DNA of 14,469 nt from Rhodospirillales bacterium (lineage in GTDB: Bacteria > Pseudomonadota > Alphaproteobacteria > CACIAM-22H2), in NCBI GenBank assembly GCA_016195145.1, contig JACQAF010000109.1, forward strand, positions 1-14,469. Direction: 5' to 3'. Under the pieces are notes generated by a model, which was given only the letters and a program-made list of their open reading frames with translations, was not told the DNA's origin and ran no database searches. A program made the position numbers and the translations under genes. Shown here piece after piece: positions 1 through 5,846 of the stretch; positions within the stretch are counted from its first letter, which is position 1; every line of letters starts with the position of its first letter.

Positions 1-261
1 GATCGTCCAGCCATACGCCGCGGTGAAGATCATCGCGATCAGCAGCACGCTGAGGATGGCGAGCGGCGCATAGGTGAAGCCGATCAATCCGAATGCGGTA
101 AAGCAGATCACAGCGATAAAGGCGCCGATCATGTAGATTTCGCCATGGGCGAAATTGATCATGCCGATGATGCCATAGACCATCGTGTAGCCGATGGCGA
201 TCAGGCCGTAGATCGCCCCCAGCGTGGCGCCGTTAATCAGCTGCTGGATGAAATATTCCAT
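1..261 (-). CDS. livH: Branched-chain amino acid ABC transporter permease, LivH type (partial, N-terminal 87 residues)
   Basis: This is the first part of an inner-membrane permease of the LivH family, which pairs with LivM, the ATPases LivG and LivF and a periplasmic binding protein to import leucine-like amino acids. Some members import aromatic acids or urea instead. The visible protein begins MEYFIQQLINGATLGAIYGL and contains the hallmark stretch GYTMVYGIIGMINFAHGEIY, which is very typical of LivH N-termini. It has at least two hydrophobic segments, about residues 8-30 and 45-80. The gene reads leftward and runs off the left edge without a stop. The ATG at 261 has GGGAA about 3 bases upstream, a weak ribosome-binding site. 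The DUF6898-like gene lies 86 bases upstream on the same strand. The substrate cannot be told from this fragment. Confidence 0.93.
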   Translation of the reverse strand, partial: MEYFIQQLINGATLGAIYGLIAIGYTMVYGIIGMINFAHGEIYMIGAFIAVICFTAFGLIGFTYAPLAILSVLLIAMIFTAAYGWTI

Positions 262-281
262 TTCCCAGCTATCCCCTGTTG

Positions 282-320
282 GAACCGGCCGTGATATTTG
301 CGGTTCAATCCGACCGGTTC
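282..320. repeat. Competing inverted repeats between the DUF6898-like gene and livH
   Basis: GAACCGG at 282-288 can pair with CCGGTTC at 314-320 (25-base loop). Its first six bases can instead pair with CGGTTC at 301-306 (13-base loop). CGGTTCA itself occurs twice, at 301-307 and 315-321. The element lies in the 86-base gap upstream of livH, so in a minus-strand transcript the two stems would be mutually exclusive. There is no U-tract on the livH side, so it is not a convincing terminator. Function is unknown. Confidence 0.4.
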
Positions 321-347
321 ATTTTTGGCTGTGCGGATGTATAATGA

Positions 348-548
348 TTACTCTTGAATTTTGCCAGCCTCTCGTGCGCGGGCGATCGCACGGTCGAGTT
401 TTCGCAGCGCCGTCGCGCGCAAGCTCGCTTCGCTCGCGCTGGTCGGCCCGACGATCGACACCTCGATCTGAGTCTCGGAATCGATCGCGCTGACCTTGAC
501 CGAATTGCCGATGCTGCGGAATTCGAAGATAACCTCGCGCCCCCCCAT
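348..548 (-). CDS. Small DUF6898-like protein, 66 aa
   Basis: This encodes a 66-residue soluble protein starting MGGREVIFEF. It has a beta-strand-like N-terminal half (IGNSVKVSAIDSETQIEVSI), then a helix from about residue 38 with the pattern SASEASLRATALRKLDRAIA. The sequence and length match what I recall of the alphaproteobacterial DUF6898 family, whose function is unknown. The start is well supported: the ATG at 548 is preceded by AGGAGGAAC, a near-perfect Shine-Dalgarno at good spacing. A longer open frame continues upstream to about 1214, but it lies antisense to the thioesterase gene and has no comparable start. The neighbour downstream on the same strand is livH. No signal peptide or membrane segment is visible. 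Confidence 0.8.
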   Translation of the reverse strand: MGGREVIFEFRSIGNSVKVSAIDSETQIEVSIVGPTSASEASLRATALRKLDRAIARAREAGKIQE

Positions 549-593
549 TTTGTTCCTCCTGGCTAGTTTTACCCTACCATCCGGCGCATGGCG

Positions 594-608
594 CAGCAGA
601 TTCTGCTG
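594..608. repeat. 15-bp perfect palindrome upstream of the DUF6898-like gene
   Basis: CAGCAGA-T-TCTGCTG has perfect 7-bp arms around a single central base. It ends 46 bases upstream of the DUF6898-like start codon, in the 234-base gap shared with the divergent thioesterase operon. The position suits a repressor site for the minus-strand gene, but I cannot assign a regulator family. Confidence 0.45.
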
Positions 609-686
609 ATTCGCAAGAGAAAGCCTCCCTCCGCCCCAATGATTTGGCGGGGTTATCCGGCCTACCGAATGCCCAGCCGCCCCGAT

Positions 687-700
687 TGACCGTTCGGTCA
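687..700. promoter_or_regulatory. Inverted repeat, possible TetR-type operator
   Basis: TGACCG-TT-CGGTCA has perfect 6-bp arms with a 2-bp centre. The ACCG-N2-CGGT core resembles sites bound by TetR-family regulators of acyl-CoA catabolism. It lies 17 bases upstream of the proposed -35 of the thioesterase operon. The regulator assignment is inference, and no TetR gene is in the window. Confidence 0.45.
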
Positions 701-717
701 GGTAACGTTTGCCGCGC

Positions 718-748
718 TTGCCGGCAGAATATTTTAAATCTAAAATAT
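718..748 (+). promoter_or_regulatory. Promoter of the thioesterase-Rid operon with an overlapping AT-rich operator
   Basis: A sigma70-like promoter is visible: -35 TTGCCG at 718-723, a 17-bp spacer, and -10 TAAAAT at 741-746. Lying on the spacer and -10 is a perfect inverted repeat, ATATTTTA-AATC-TAAAATAT (729-748, 8-bp arms, 4-bp centre), strikingly AT-rich for this genome. Such AT-rich palindromes over a -10 are typical of MarR-family repressor sites. Initiation near 753 would leave a leader of about 30 bases before the ATG at 783. That timing also argues against the in-frame GTG at 756. Confidence 0.6.
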
Positions 749-782
749 CTCGCAGGTGAAGACCCGCGAGGATGCAACGAGT

Positions 783-1244
783 ATGACCGATCCGGCCTTC
801 AGCGTTAACGTCGAGATTCGCTTCTCGCATACTGATCCGGCGGGGATCGTCTACTACCCGCATTATTTCGACCTTATCCACGGCGGCATGGAGGACTGGT
901 TTACCCATGCGCTGGGCGTCGATTATCCCGATTTCGTGCTGCGCCAGCGACACGGCTTCCCGACGGTCCATGCCGAATGCGACTTCATGGCGCCGAGCCG
1001 GATGGGCGACCGGCTGACCCTGACCTTTCTGATCGAAAAGATCGGCCGGACCGCGCTGACCTATATCGTGGTCGGACACGCGCACAGCAAGATCCGCCTG
1101 CGGGCGCGCTTCAGCATCGTGCTGATCCATCTCGATCATGGCAAACCGATGGCGATTCCGGACGACCTCCATGCGCGGTTCGTCGCCTACCAAGAGGCGA
1201 CGCGCGACTGGCATCTGGCAACCGCCGAGGCCCCGGGCGCATGA
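783..1244 (+). CDS. Acyl-CoA thioesterase, 4-hydroxybenzoyl-CoA thioesterase (4HBT) family
   Basis: This 153-residue hotdog-fold enzyme should hydrolyse an acyl-CoA or aroyl-CoA to the free acid and CoA in the cytoplasm. The N-terminal motif HTDPAGIVYYPHYF is the signature of the 4HBT family; D18 corresponds to the catalytic aspartate of the Pseudomonas-type 4-hydroxybenzoyl-CoA thioesterase. The length is normal for a single-hotdog subunit, which usually forms tetramers. I start at the ATG at 783 (GAGGA lies upstream) rather than the in-frame GTG at 756, which would sit almost on the predicted transcription start. The stop overlaps the next gene's start (ATGA), indicating translational coupling to the Rid protein. 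Substrate is not determinable. Thioesterase-Rid pairs occur in aromatic and amino-acid catabolic clusters, which suits the neighbourhood but is inference. Confidence 0.88.
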   Translation: MTDPAFSVNVEIRFSHTDPAGIVYYPHYFDLIHGGMEDWFTHALGVDYPDFVLRQRHGFPTVHAECDFMAPSRMGDRLTLTFLIEKIGRTALTYIVVGHAHSKIRLRARFSIVLIHLDHGKPMAIPDDLHARFVAYQEATRDWHLATAEAPGA

Positions 1245-1639
1245 ACCGCGCCCTCCTCCCGTCGGGCTGGCAACGGCCCAAAGGCTATGCCAACGGCATT
1301 GCGGCTCGTGGAACGATCGTCATGGTGGCCGGGCAGATTGGCTGGAACCCGGCGCGCGAAACCTTCGAGACCGATGATTTCGTCAGCCAGACGCGCCAGG
1401 CGCTGGCCAATGTCATGGCCGTTCTGGCGGCGGGTGGGGCGCTGCCCGAGCACATCGTCCGCCTGACCTGGTACGTGACCGACAAGCACGAATATCTCGC
1501 CAATCTCGCTGGCGTCGGCGACGCCTACCGAGAAACCATCGGCCGGCATTTCCCGACCATGACGCTGGTCGAGGTGAAGGCCCTGGTCGAGGATCGCGCC
1601 CGGGTCGAGATCGAGGCGACGGCAATTATTCCGGATTAG
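1241..1639 (+). CDS. RidA/YjgF/YER057c-family protein lacking the catalytic arginine
   Basis: This 132-residue protein has the Rid fold signatures: GTIVMVAGQIGW near residues 24-35, the central helix TRQALANVMAVLAAGGA, and the C-terminal VEIEATAII. Classical RidA deaminates reactive enamine/imine intermediates using an arginine in a PARSCVEV-like segment (Arg105 in Salmonella RidA). Here the aligned segment is FPTMTLVEVKAL, with methionine 107 in the arginine position and leucine 109 in the cysteine position. By family knowledge this places it among Rid subgroups without imine deaminase activity, so I do not call it RidA. It is coupled to the thioesterase by a 4-bp overlap. Its last 14 bases overlap the end of the convergent solute-binding protein gene. 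Confidence 0.87.
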   Translation: MNRALLPSGWQRPKGYANGIAARGTIVMVAGQIGWNPARETFETDDFVSQTRQALANVMAVLAAGGALPEHIVRLTWYVTDKHEYLANLAGVGDAYRETIGRHFPTMTLVEVKALVEDRARVEIEATAIIPD

Positions 1640-3290
1640 TCGTATCGATGATCTTGGGCGGCGGCTGGCGGCTTGGCCGCGGCGCCGGCCGCTCGCCTTG
1701 CGCCGGCGTCTCGATCACGCGCCGGCGGGTCGGACGGATCGACCGGGCGTCGGCATGGCCATCGACGCGCACATTGATGTCGAAACCGTTGCGCGCGGCG
1801 AACTCCCACGTCGGATGAAATAACGGGATTAGCGGATAATCGGCCATCGCCAGCTCGGTGGCGGCGACGAGCAGCGGGTTGCGCGCCTTTGCGTCGGGCG
1901 CGCCGAGCGCCTGCGCCAGCAGATCGTTAAGCCGCGGATTGGAATAGCGGACGCGATTATCGAGGCCGAAGCGCTGTTCGCCGTCGTAACTGCGCACCAG
2001 CGCCAGCAGCGCCGTCGTCGCATCCTGCGCGGCGTCGTAGCGCATCAGATACGCGGAAAGCTGCTGGCGATTCGAACGATTGAAAAAGATGCTGCCGGGA
2101 ATCCCCTGTACATCGACCGCCAGCCCTAACGCTTCCCAGGCCTTGCCGACAGCCTCGGCGATTATGCGGTCGCGCGGGTCGCGATCGCTAACCACTTGCA
2201 GCGCAATTTTAAATCCGTCGCCCCAGCCGGCGGCCCGGAGCAGCGCGCGGCCCCCCTCGGGATCGAACGGATCAGGCGTCAGATTCTGGCTCATACCGTC
2301 TACCGTGGGCGGCAGAAACTGGCCGGCCGGTTCGCCGGCGCCTGTGAACGTCGCATTGATGATCGCTTGGCGGTCGATGGCCAACGACAGCGCGCGCCGA
2401 ACGCGCACGTCGCGCAATGGGTTGCGGCCGAGCGGTTTGCCGTCTTTTGCCGTCACGAACGGCGATTTGTCGTGCACGCTGTCCAGCGCCACATAGACCA
2501 GGGGCGGCGCCGGCGCATTGTAAATCCGGACGCGCGTCTCGGCCAGCAGGCGCACGCGATCGTTTTCCGGCACCGTATCGATGACGTCAACCTTTCCCGC
2601 CACCACGGCGGCGACACGATCCGCGTCGCGCGGGATAATTTGCGTTATCACCCGCAACCAAGGATCGCGCGGGCCCCAATACCCGGCGAAGCGTTCGACG
2701 ATCAGGCGCGCGCCGGGGTTCCATTCGACCAGCTTGTAGGGGCCGGTGCCAACTGCCGCTTTGCCGCTGTCAAAATCCGCGGCTGCGGCATCGGCAAACT
2801 TCCGGGCGACGATCGGCACATCGGCAAGGTCGTGCAGCAATGCCGGGGGCGTCGCACGGGTCCGCAGCAACACCGTATGATCGTCGATACGCACGATCTC
2901 CAGCAGCCCGCGCGGCAGCCGGCTCGTCGCGGGTGTCGTTCCACTGCGGCTGGCCCGTTTGAAGCTGGCGATCACGTCGTCGGCGGTGAATTCGGATCCA
3001 TCATGGAATTTCACGTCGCGGCGCAGCGTGAATTCCCATGTCGTGGGATTAAGCCGTCGCCAGCCTGTCGCTAACGCTGGCATCACAGCCAGGTTTCCAT
3101 CGAGGGCAACCAGGGCCTCAAAAATATGATTGTCCGGGGCGCCAGGCGCAGACACAGCCGAATGCGGGTCGAGGGTCGCCGGCTTGTGGCCGGTGCCGAT
3201 GGTCAGATTCTGCGCCATTGCGCCGCCAGCGGCGAGGCAGGCGGCGATCGCGGTTAAAATACCGGCTATGCGCGCTAGCTGCCCTAGCAT
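1626..3290 (-). CDS. ABC transporter solute-binding protein, peptide/opine type (SBP_bac_5)
   Basis: This 554-residue exported protein belongs to the DppA/OppA-like SBP_bac_5 family, which captures peptides, opines or glycosides in the periplasm. Family features include DPHSAVSAPGAPDNHIFEAL near residues 42-61, WEFTLRRDVKFHDGSEFTADDV near 90-111, GTGPYKLVEW, and RRALSLAIDRQAII in the middle. The N-terminus is a signal peptide, likely cleaved after AMA at residue 26. However, IAAC at 15-18 also fits a lipobox, so a lipoprotein is possible. The last 35 or so residues are rich in proline and arginine and look like a disordered tail. No cognate permease or ATPase is adjacent, so it is an orphan here. 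It is divergent from gcdH and converges with the Rid gene. The start lacks a strong ribosome-binding site. Confidence 0.9.
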   Translation of the reverse strand: MLGQLARIAGILTAIAACLAAGGAMAQNLTIGTGHKPATLDPHSAVSAPGAPDNHIFEALVALDGNLAVMPALATGWRRLNPTTWEFTLRRDVKFHDGSEFTADDVIASFKRASRSGTTPATSRLPRGLLEIVRIDDHTVLLRTRATPPALLHDLADVPIVARKFADAAAADFDSGKAAVGTGPYKLVEWNPGARLIVERFAGYWGPRDPWLRVITQIIPRDADRVAAVVAGKVDVIDTVPENDRVRLLAETRVRIYNAPAPPLVYVALDSVHDKSPFVTAKDGKPLGRNPLRDVRVRRALSLAIDRQAIINATFTGAGEPAGQFLPPTVDGMSQNLTPDPFDPEGGRALLRAAGWGDGFKIALQVVSDRDPRDRIIAEAVGKAWEALGLAVDVQGIPGSIFFNRSNRQQLSAYLMRYDAAQDATTALLALVRSYDGEQRFGLDNRVRYSNPRLNDLLAQALGAPDAKARNPLLVAATELAMADYPLIPLFHPTWEFAARNGFDINVRVDGHADARSIRPTRRRVIETPAQGERPAPRPSRQPPPKIIDTTNPE

Positions 3291-3324
3291 GGGCGCCGCC
3301 GGCCGGCCGGTCCGGTTTTTGCCG

Positions 3325-3346
3325 GATTTCCACTACACCGGAAATC
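3325..3346. promoter_or_regulatory. Inverted repeat in the gcdH/solute-binding-protein divergent region
   Basis: GATTTCC-N8-GGAAATC has perfect 7-bp arms. It contains the T-N11-A spacing seen in many LysR-type sites and lies immediately upstream of the gcdH -10 box, covering the -35 region. Pseudomonads control gcdH with the LysR-type regulator GcdR, but no such gene is in this window. It could serve gcdH, the divergent gene, or both. Confidence 0.45.
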
Positions 3347-3357
3347 GGATGTATAAT
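3327..3357 (+). promoter_or_regulatory. Likely gcdH promoter
   Basis: A consensus -10 TATAAT lies at 3352-3357, with a weak -35 (TTTCCA at 3327-3332 or TTCCAC at 3328-3333, spacers 19 or 18). Initiation would fall near 3364, giving a leader of about 25 bases with GGAGAG before the ATG. A poor -35 with a perfect -10 overlapped by an inverted repeat suggests an activator-dependent promoter. Confidence 0.5.
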
Positions 3358-3388
3358 CCCGGTTACCGACACGACCGGAGAGCTTCTC

Positions 3389-4609
3389 ATGTCCGCCAAA
3401 CCCGCCGCCGTTGCCGCACCCACCAAGGTCTCGGCCAAGCCCGAATTCAACTGGGAAGACCCGTTCCTGCTCGACGCGCAGCTCACCGAAGACGAACGGA
3501 TGATCCGCGATTCGGCGCGCGATTACTGCCAGGAAAAGCTGATGCCGCGCGTGCTCGAAGCGTTCCGGCACGAAACCTTCGATCGCGCGATCATGACCGA
3601 GATGGGCGCGCTCGGCTTTCTCGGCTCGACCATCCACGGTTACGGCTGCGCCGGCGTCAACTACGTGAGCTACGGCGTCATCGCCCGCGAAGTGGAACGG
3701 GTCGACAGCGGCTATCGCTCGGCGATGAGCGTCCAGTCGTCGCTGGTCATGCACCCGATCCATGCTTACGGCTCGGAGGCGCAGCGGCAGAAATACCTGC
3801 CCAAGCTCGCGACCGGCGAATGGGTCGGCTGTTTCGGCCTCACCGAACCCGATCACGGCTCCGATCCTGGCGGGATGAAGACCCGCGCCCGCAAGGTCGC
3901 CGGCGGATACGCCGTCACCGGCAACAAGATGTGGATCACCAATTCGCCGATCGCCGACGTTTTCGTCGTCTGGGCCAAGGACGATGCCGGCGAGATCCGT
4001 GGCTTCATCCTCGAAAAGGGCATGAAAGGCCTGTCGGCGCCGAAGATCGAGGGCAAGTTCAGCCTGCGCGCCTCGATCACCGGCGAGATCGTCATGGACG
4101 ATGTGCGGGTGCCGGAAGAAAACCTGCTGCCCAACGTGTCGGGCCTCAAGGGGCCGTTCGGCTGCCTCAACCGGGCGCGCTACGGCATCGCCTGGGGCGC
4201 GCTTGGCGCGGCGGAGTTCTGCTGGCACCGCGCCCGCAGCTATACGCTTGAGCGCCAGCAATTCGGCCGGCCGCTCGCCGCCAACCAGCTGGTCCAGAAA
4301 AAGCTCGCCGACATGCAGACCGAGATTGCCATCGGTCTCCAGGCCTGTTTGCGCGTCGGGCGTCTGTTCGACGAGGGCAAGGCCGCGCCCGAGGCGATCT
4401 CGCTGATCAAGCGCAATTCGTGCGGCAAGTCTCTCGATATCGCACGGGTGGCGCGCGACATGCACGGCGGTAACGGCGTGTCCGACGAATTCCATGTCAT
4501 CCGCCACGTGATGAACCTCGAAGCCGTCAATACCTACGAAGGAACGCATGACGTGCACGCCCTCATTCTCGGGCGGGCGCAGACGGGAATTCAGGCCTTT
4601 TCGGGCTGA
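3389..4609 (+). CDS. gcdH: Glutaryl-CoA dehydrogenase
   Basis: This 406-residue FAD enzyme oxidises and decarboxylates glutaryl-CoA to crotonyl-CoA and CO2, passing electrons to electron-transfer flavoprotein. It serves the lysine, tryptophan and some aromatic-acid degradation routes. The assignment is firm. DSGYRSAMSVQSSLVMHPI (residues 107-125) matches the human enzyme almost exactly, with R110, S111 and S114 at the glutaryl-binding positions. NTYEGTHDVHALILGRAQTG near the C-terminus carries the catalytic glutamate (E384, preceded by Y383). FAD-binding motifs FGLTEPDHGSDP and WITNSPIAD are present. The ATG at 3389 has GGAGAG at proper spacing; a longer open frame upstream runs through the promoter and is not used. 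The leading 18 residues are an Ala/Pro/Lys-rich extension. It is transcribed alone. Confidence 0.97.
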   Translation: MSAKPAAVAAPTKVSAKPEFNWEDPFLLDAQLTEDERMIRDSARDYCQEKLMPRVLEAFRHETFDRAIMTEMGALGFLGSTIHGYGCAGVNYVSYGVIAREVERVDSGYRSAMSVQSSLVMHPIHAYGSEAQRQKYLPKLATGEWVGCFGLTEPDHGSDPGGMKTRARKVAGGYAVTGNKMWITNSPIADVFVVWAKDDAGEIRGFILEKGMKGLSAPKIEGKFSLRASITGEIVMDDVRVPEENLLPNVSGLKGPFGCLNRARYGIAWGALGAAEFCWHRARSYTLERQQFGRPLAANQLVQKKLADMQTEIAIGLQACLRVGRLFDEGKAAPEAISLIKRNSCGKSLDIARVARDMHGGNGVSDEFHVIRHVMNLEAVNTYEGTHDVHALILGRAQTGIQAFSG

Positions 4610-4612
4610 CTG

Positions 4613-4626
4613 GCCGCGATCGCGGC
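4613..4626. repeat. 14-bp GC palindrome after gcdH
   Basis: GCCGCGATCGCGGC is a perfect palindrome three bases after the gcdH stop, in the 47-base gap before the convergent small gene. As RNA it could form a 5-bp stem with a GATC loop, but no U-tract follows. It is at best a weak or Rho-assisted termination element. Confidence 0.3.
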
Positions 4627-4656
4627 GGCTAAGACGGCAGGCGTCGTTCAGCCGAC

Positions 4657-4854
4657 TCAGGCCGCCGACGTAACCGGCACGCCGCCTTGGGCGAGGGCCG
4701 CGTTCCAGAACACCTCGACCCGGCGCAATGCCTCTTCGTGCACGTTGTTGATGTCGCGCACGCCGACGCGGTCGATCTCCAGCTTCACCACTTCGAGAAA
4801 ATGACGATGCAGGCGTTCGACCAACGCTACCGCATCGAGATAGGCCCGTTTCAT
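4657..4854 (-). CDS. 65-aa protein resembling an LdtR-type MarR regulator without its winged helix
   Basis: The first 39 or so residues (AYLDAVALVERLHRHFLEVV, then KLEIDRVGVRDINNV) closely resemble the N-terminal dimerisation helix of alphaproteobacterial LdtR-type MarR regulators. These would normally continue QALLL.NIGD into a winged-helix DNA-binding domain. Here the sequence jumps to EEALRRVEVFWNAALAQGG, which resembles the C-terminal dimerisation helix of the same proteins (a pattern like LRRLERFW). About 100 residues containing the DNA-binding domain are absent, and the other two frames do not contain them. The reading frame is clean. The ATG at 4854 has AAAGGA six bases upstream, so it looks expressed rather than decayed. 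It lies 59 bases downstream of mmsB on the same strand. A plain remnant pseudogene is the alternative. Confidence 0.6.
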   Translation of the reverse strand: MKRAYLDAVALVERLHRHFLEVVKLEIDRVGVRDINNVHEEALRRVEVFWNAALAQGGVPVTSAA

Positions 4855-4860
4855 GGCGAT

Positions 4861-4889
4861 TCCTTTCGCAAGCGTATTAGACGAAAGGA
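4861..4889 (-). promoter_or_regulatory. Inverted repeat that can sequester the ribosome-binding site of the 65-aa gene
   Basis: TCCTTTCG (4861-4868) and CGAAAGGA (4882-4889) are perfect 8-bp arms around 13 bases. In the minus-strand transcript the downstream arm contains the AAGGA Shine-Dalgarno of the 65-aa gene, six bases before its ATG. The hairpin would therefore hide the ribosome-binding site. As DNA it could equally be an operator. Just beyond it, AACGTT occurs twice (4892-4897, 4905-4910). Confidence 0.5.
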
Positions 4890-4913
4890 TGAACGTTCTT
4901 GATTAACGTTTGG

Positions 4914-5801
4914 TTACTTGCCGGCCAGCATTCTGATCACCCCCGAAAAATCGTCACCGCCCCGCCCTCCGGCGGCATAGAGGGCGTAAAGCGACTGCGC
5001 CGCCGCACCCAGGGGGGTCGCCGCGCCGGCGGCATTGGCGGCCTGCAGGGCGAGCTTCATGTCCTTCAGCATCATCGCCGCGGTAAAGCCCGGCTTGTAG
5101 TCGCGGTTGGCCGGCGAGGTCGGCACCGGTCCCGGAACCGGGCAATACGTGGTCATCGACCAGCACTGACCCGAGGATTTAGAGCTGATATCGAATAGTT
5201 TCTGGGCGTCGAGGCCGAGCTTCTCGGCGAGGTTGAATCCCTCGCAGACCGCGATCATCGAGATGCCGAGGATCATGTTGTTGCAGATCTTGGCCGCCTG
5301 GCCGTTACCGGCCGGGCCGGCGTGCAGGATGTTCTTGCCCATCGTCTTGAGAATGGGCTCGGCGCGCTTGAACCCGGCGTCCGATCCGCCGCACATGAAG
5401 GTGAGGGTTGCCGCCTCCGCTCCCGACGTACCGCCCGACACCGGCGCATCGAGCATCTCGTGCCCGCCGGCCGTTGCCGCCGCGTTCACCGCCCGCGCGG
5501 TTTCGACATCGATGGTCGAGCAATCGATCAGCAACGTTCCCCTGGTCGCCGTCTTGATCACCTCGCCCTTGCCCATATAAACGTCGCGCACATGTTCGCC
5601 CGCCGGCAGCATGGTGACGATCGCCTCGACGTCGCGCGCCGCTTCGGCCGCGCTGGCCGCCGCCGCCGCGCCGGCGGCAACGGCGGCGTCGAGATTGGCC
5701 TTCATCACGTCGAACGCCTTGAGCTTGTGCCCGGCCTTGATCAGGTTGCGGGCCATCGGCCCCCCCATATTGCCGAGACCGATGAATCCGATCGTCGCCA
5801 T
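4914..5801 (-). CDS. mmsB: 3-hydroxyisobutyrate dehydrogenase
   Basis: This 295-residue NAD-dependent enzyme oxidises 3-hydroxyisobutyrate to methylmalonate semialdehyde in valine degradation. The N-terminal Rossmann motif is IGFIGLGNMGGPMARNL. DAPVSGGTSGAEAATL (residues 118-133) is the family substrate-binding loop. GNGQAAKICNNMILG contains the catalytic lysine K171 and N175 at the expected positions. Length is normal. An alanine run at residues 39-55 (VAAGAAAAASAAEAA) is unremarkable for the family. The ATG at 5801 has GGGAGA upstream. It is the third gene of the valine operon, 45 bases after the hydrolase gene. Related tartronate-semialdehyde reductases share the fold, but the operon context supports MmsB. 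Confidence 0.95.
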   Translation of the reverse strand: MATIGFIGLGNMGGPMARNLIKAGHKLKAFDVMKANLDAAVAAGAAAAASAAEAARDVEAIVTMLPAGEHVRDVYMGKGEVIKTATRGTLLIDCSTIDVETARAVNAAATAGGHEMLDAPVSGGTSGAEAATLTFMCGGSDAGFKRAEPILKTMGKNILHAGPAGNGQAAKICNNMILGISMIAVCEGFNLAEKLGLDAQKLFDISSKSSGQCWSMTTYCPVPGPVPTSPANRDYKPGFTAAMMLKDMKLALQAANAAGAATPLGAAAQSLYALYAAGGRGGDDFSGVIRMLAGK

Positions 5802-5846
5802 GCGGTTTCTCCCGGTTGCGTGCTCTGGTTTTGTCCGTGTCCCCGC

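Noticed and set aside
756..782. GTG at 756 as thioesterase start
   Set aside because: It would lie almost at the predicted transcription start. The ATG at 783 has a GAGGA site and matches the family N-terminus.
348..1214. 288-codon minus-strand frame ending in the DUF6898-like protein
   Set aside because: Everything upstream of 548 is antisense to the thioesterase or lies in the promoter region. The strong ribosome-binding site places the true start at 548.
3284..4558. 424-codon open frame antisense to gcdH
   Set aside because: Same artefact of high GC at third positions. gcdH is unambiguous, and the reverse product has no recognisable domain or ribosome-binding site.
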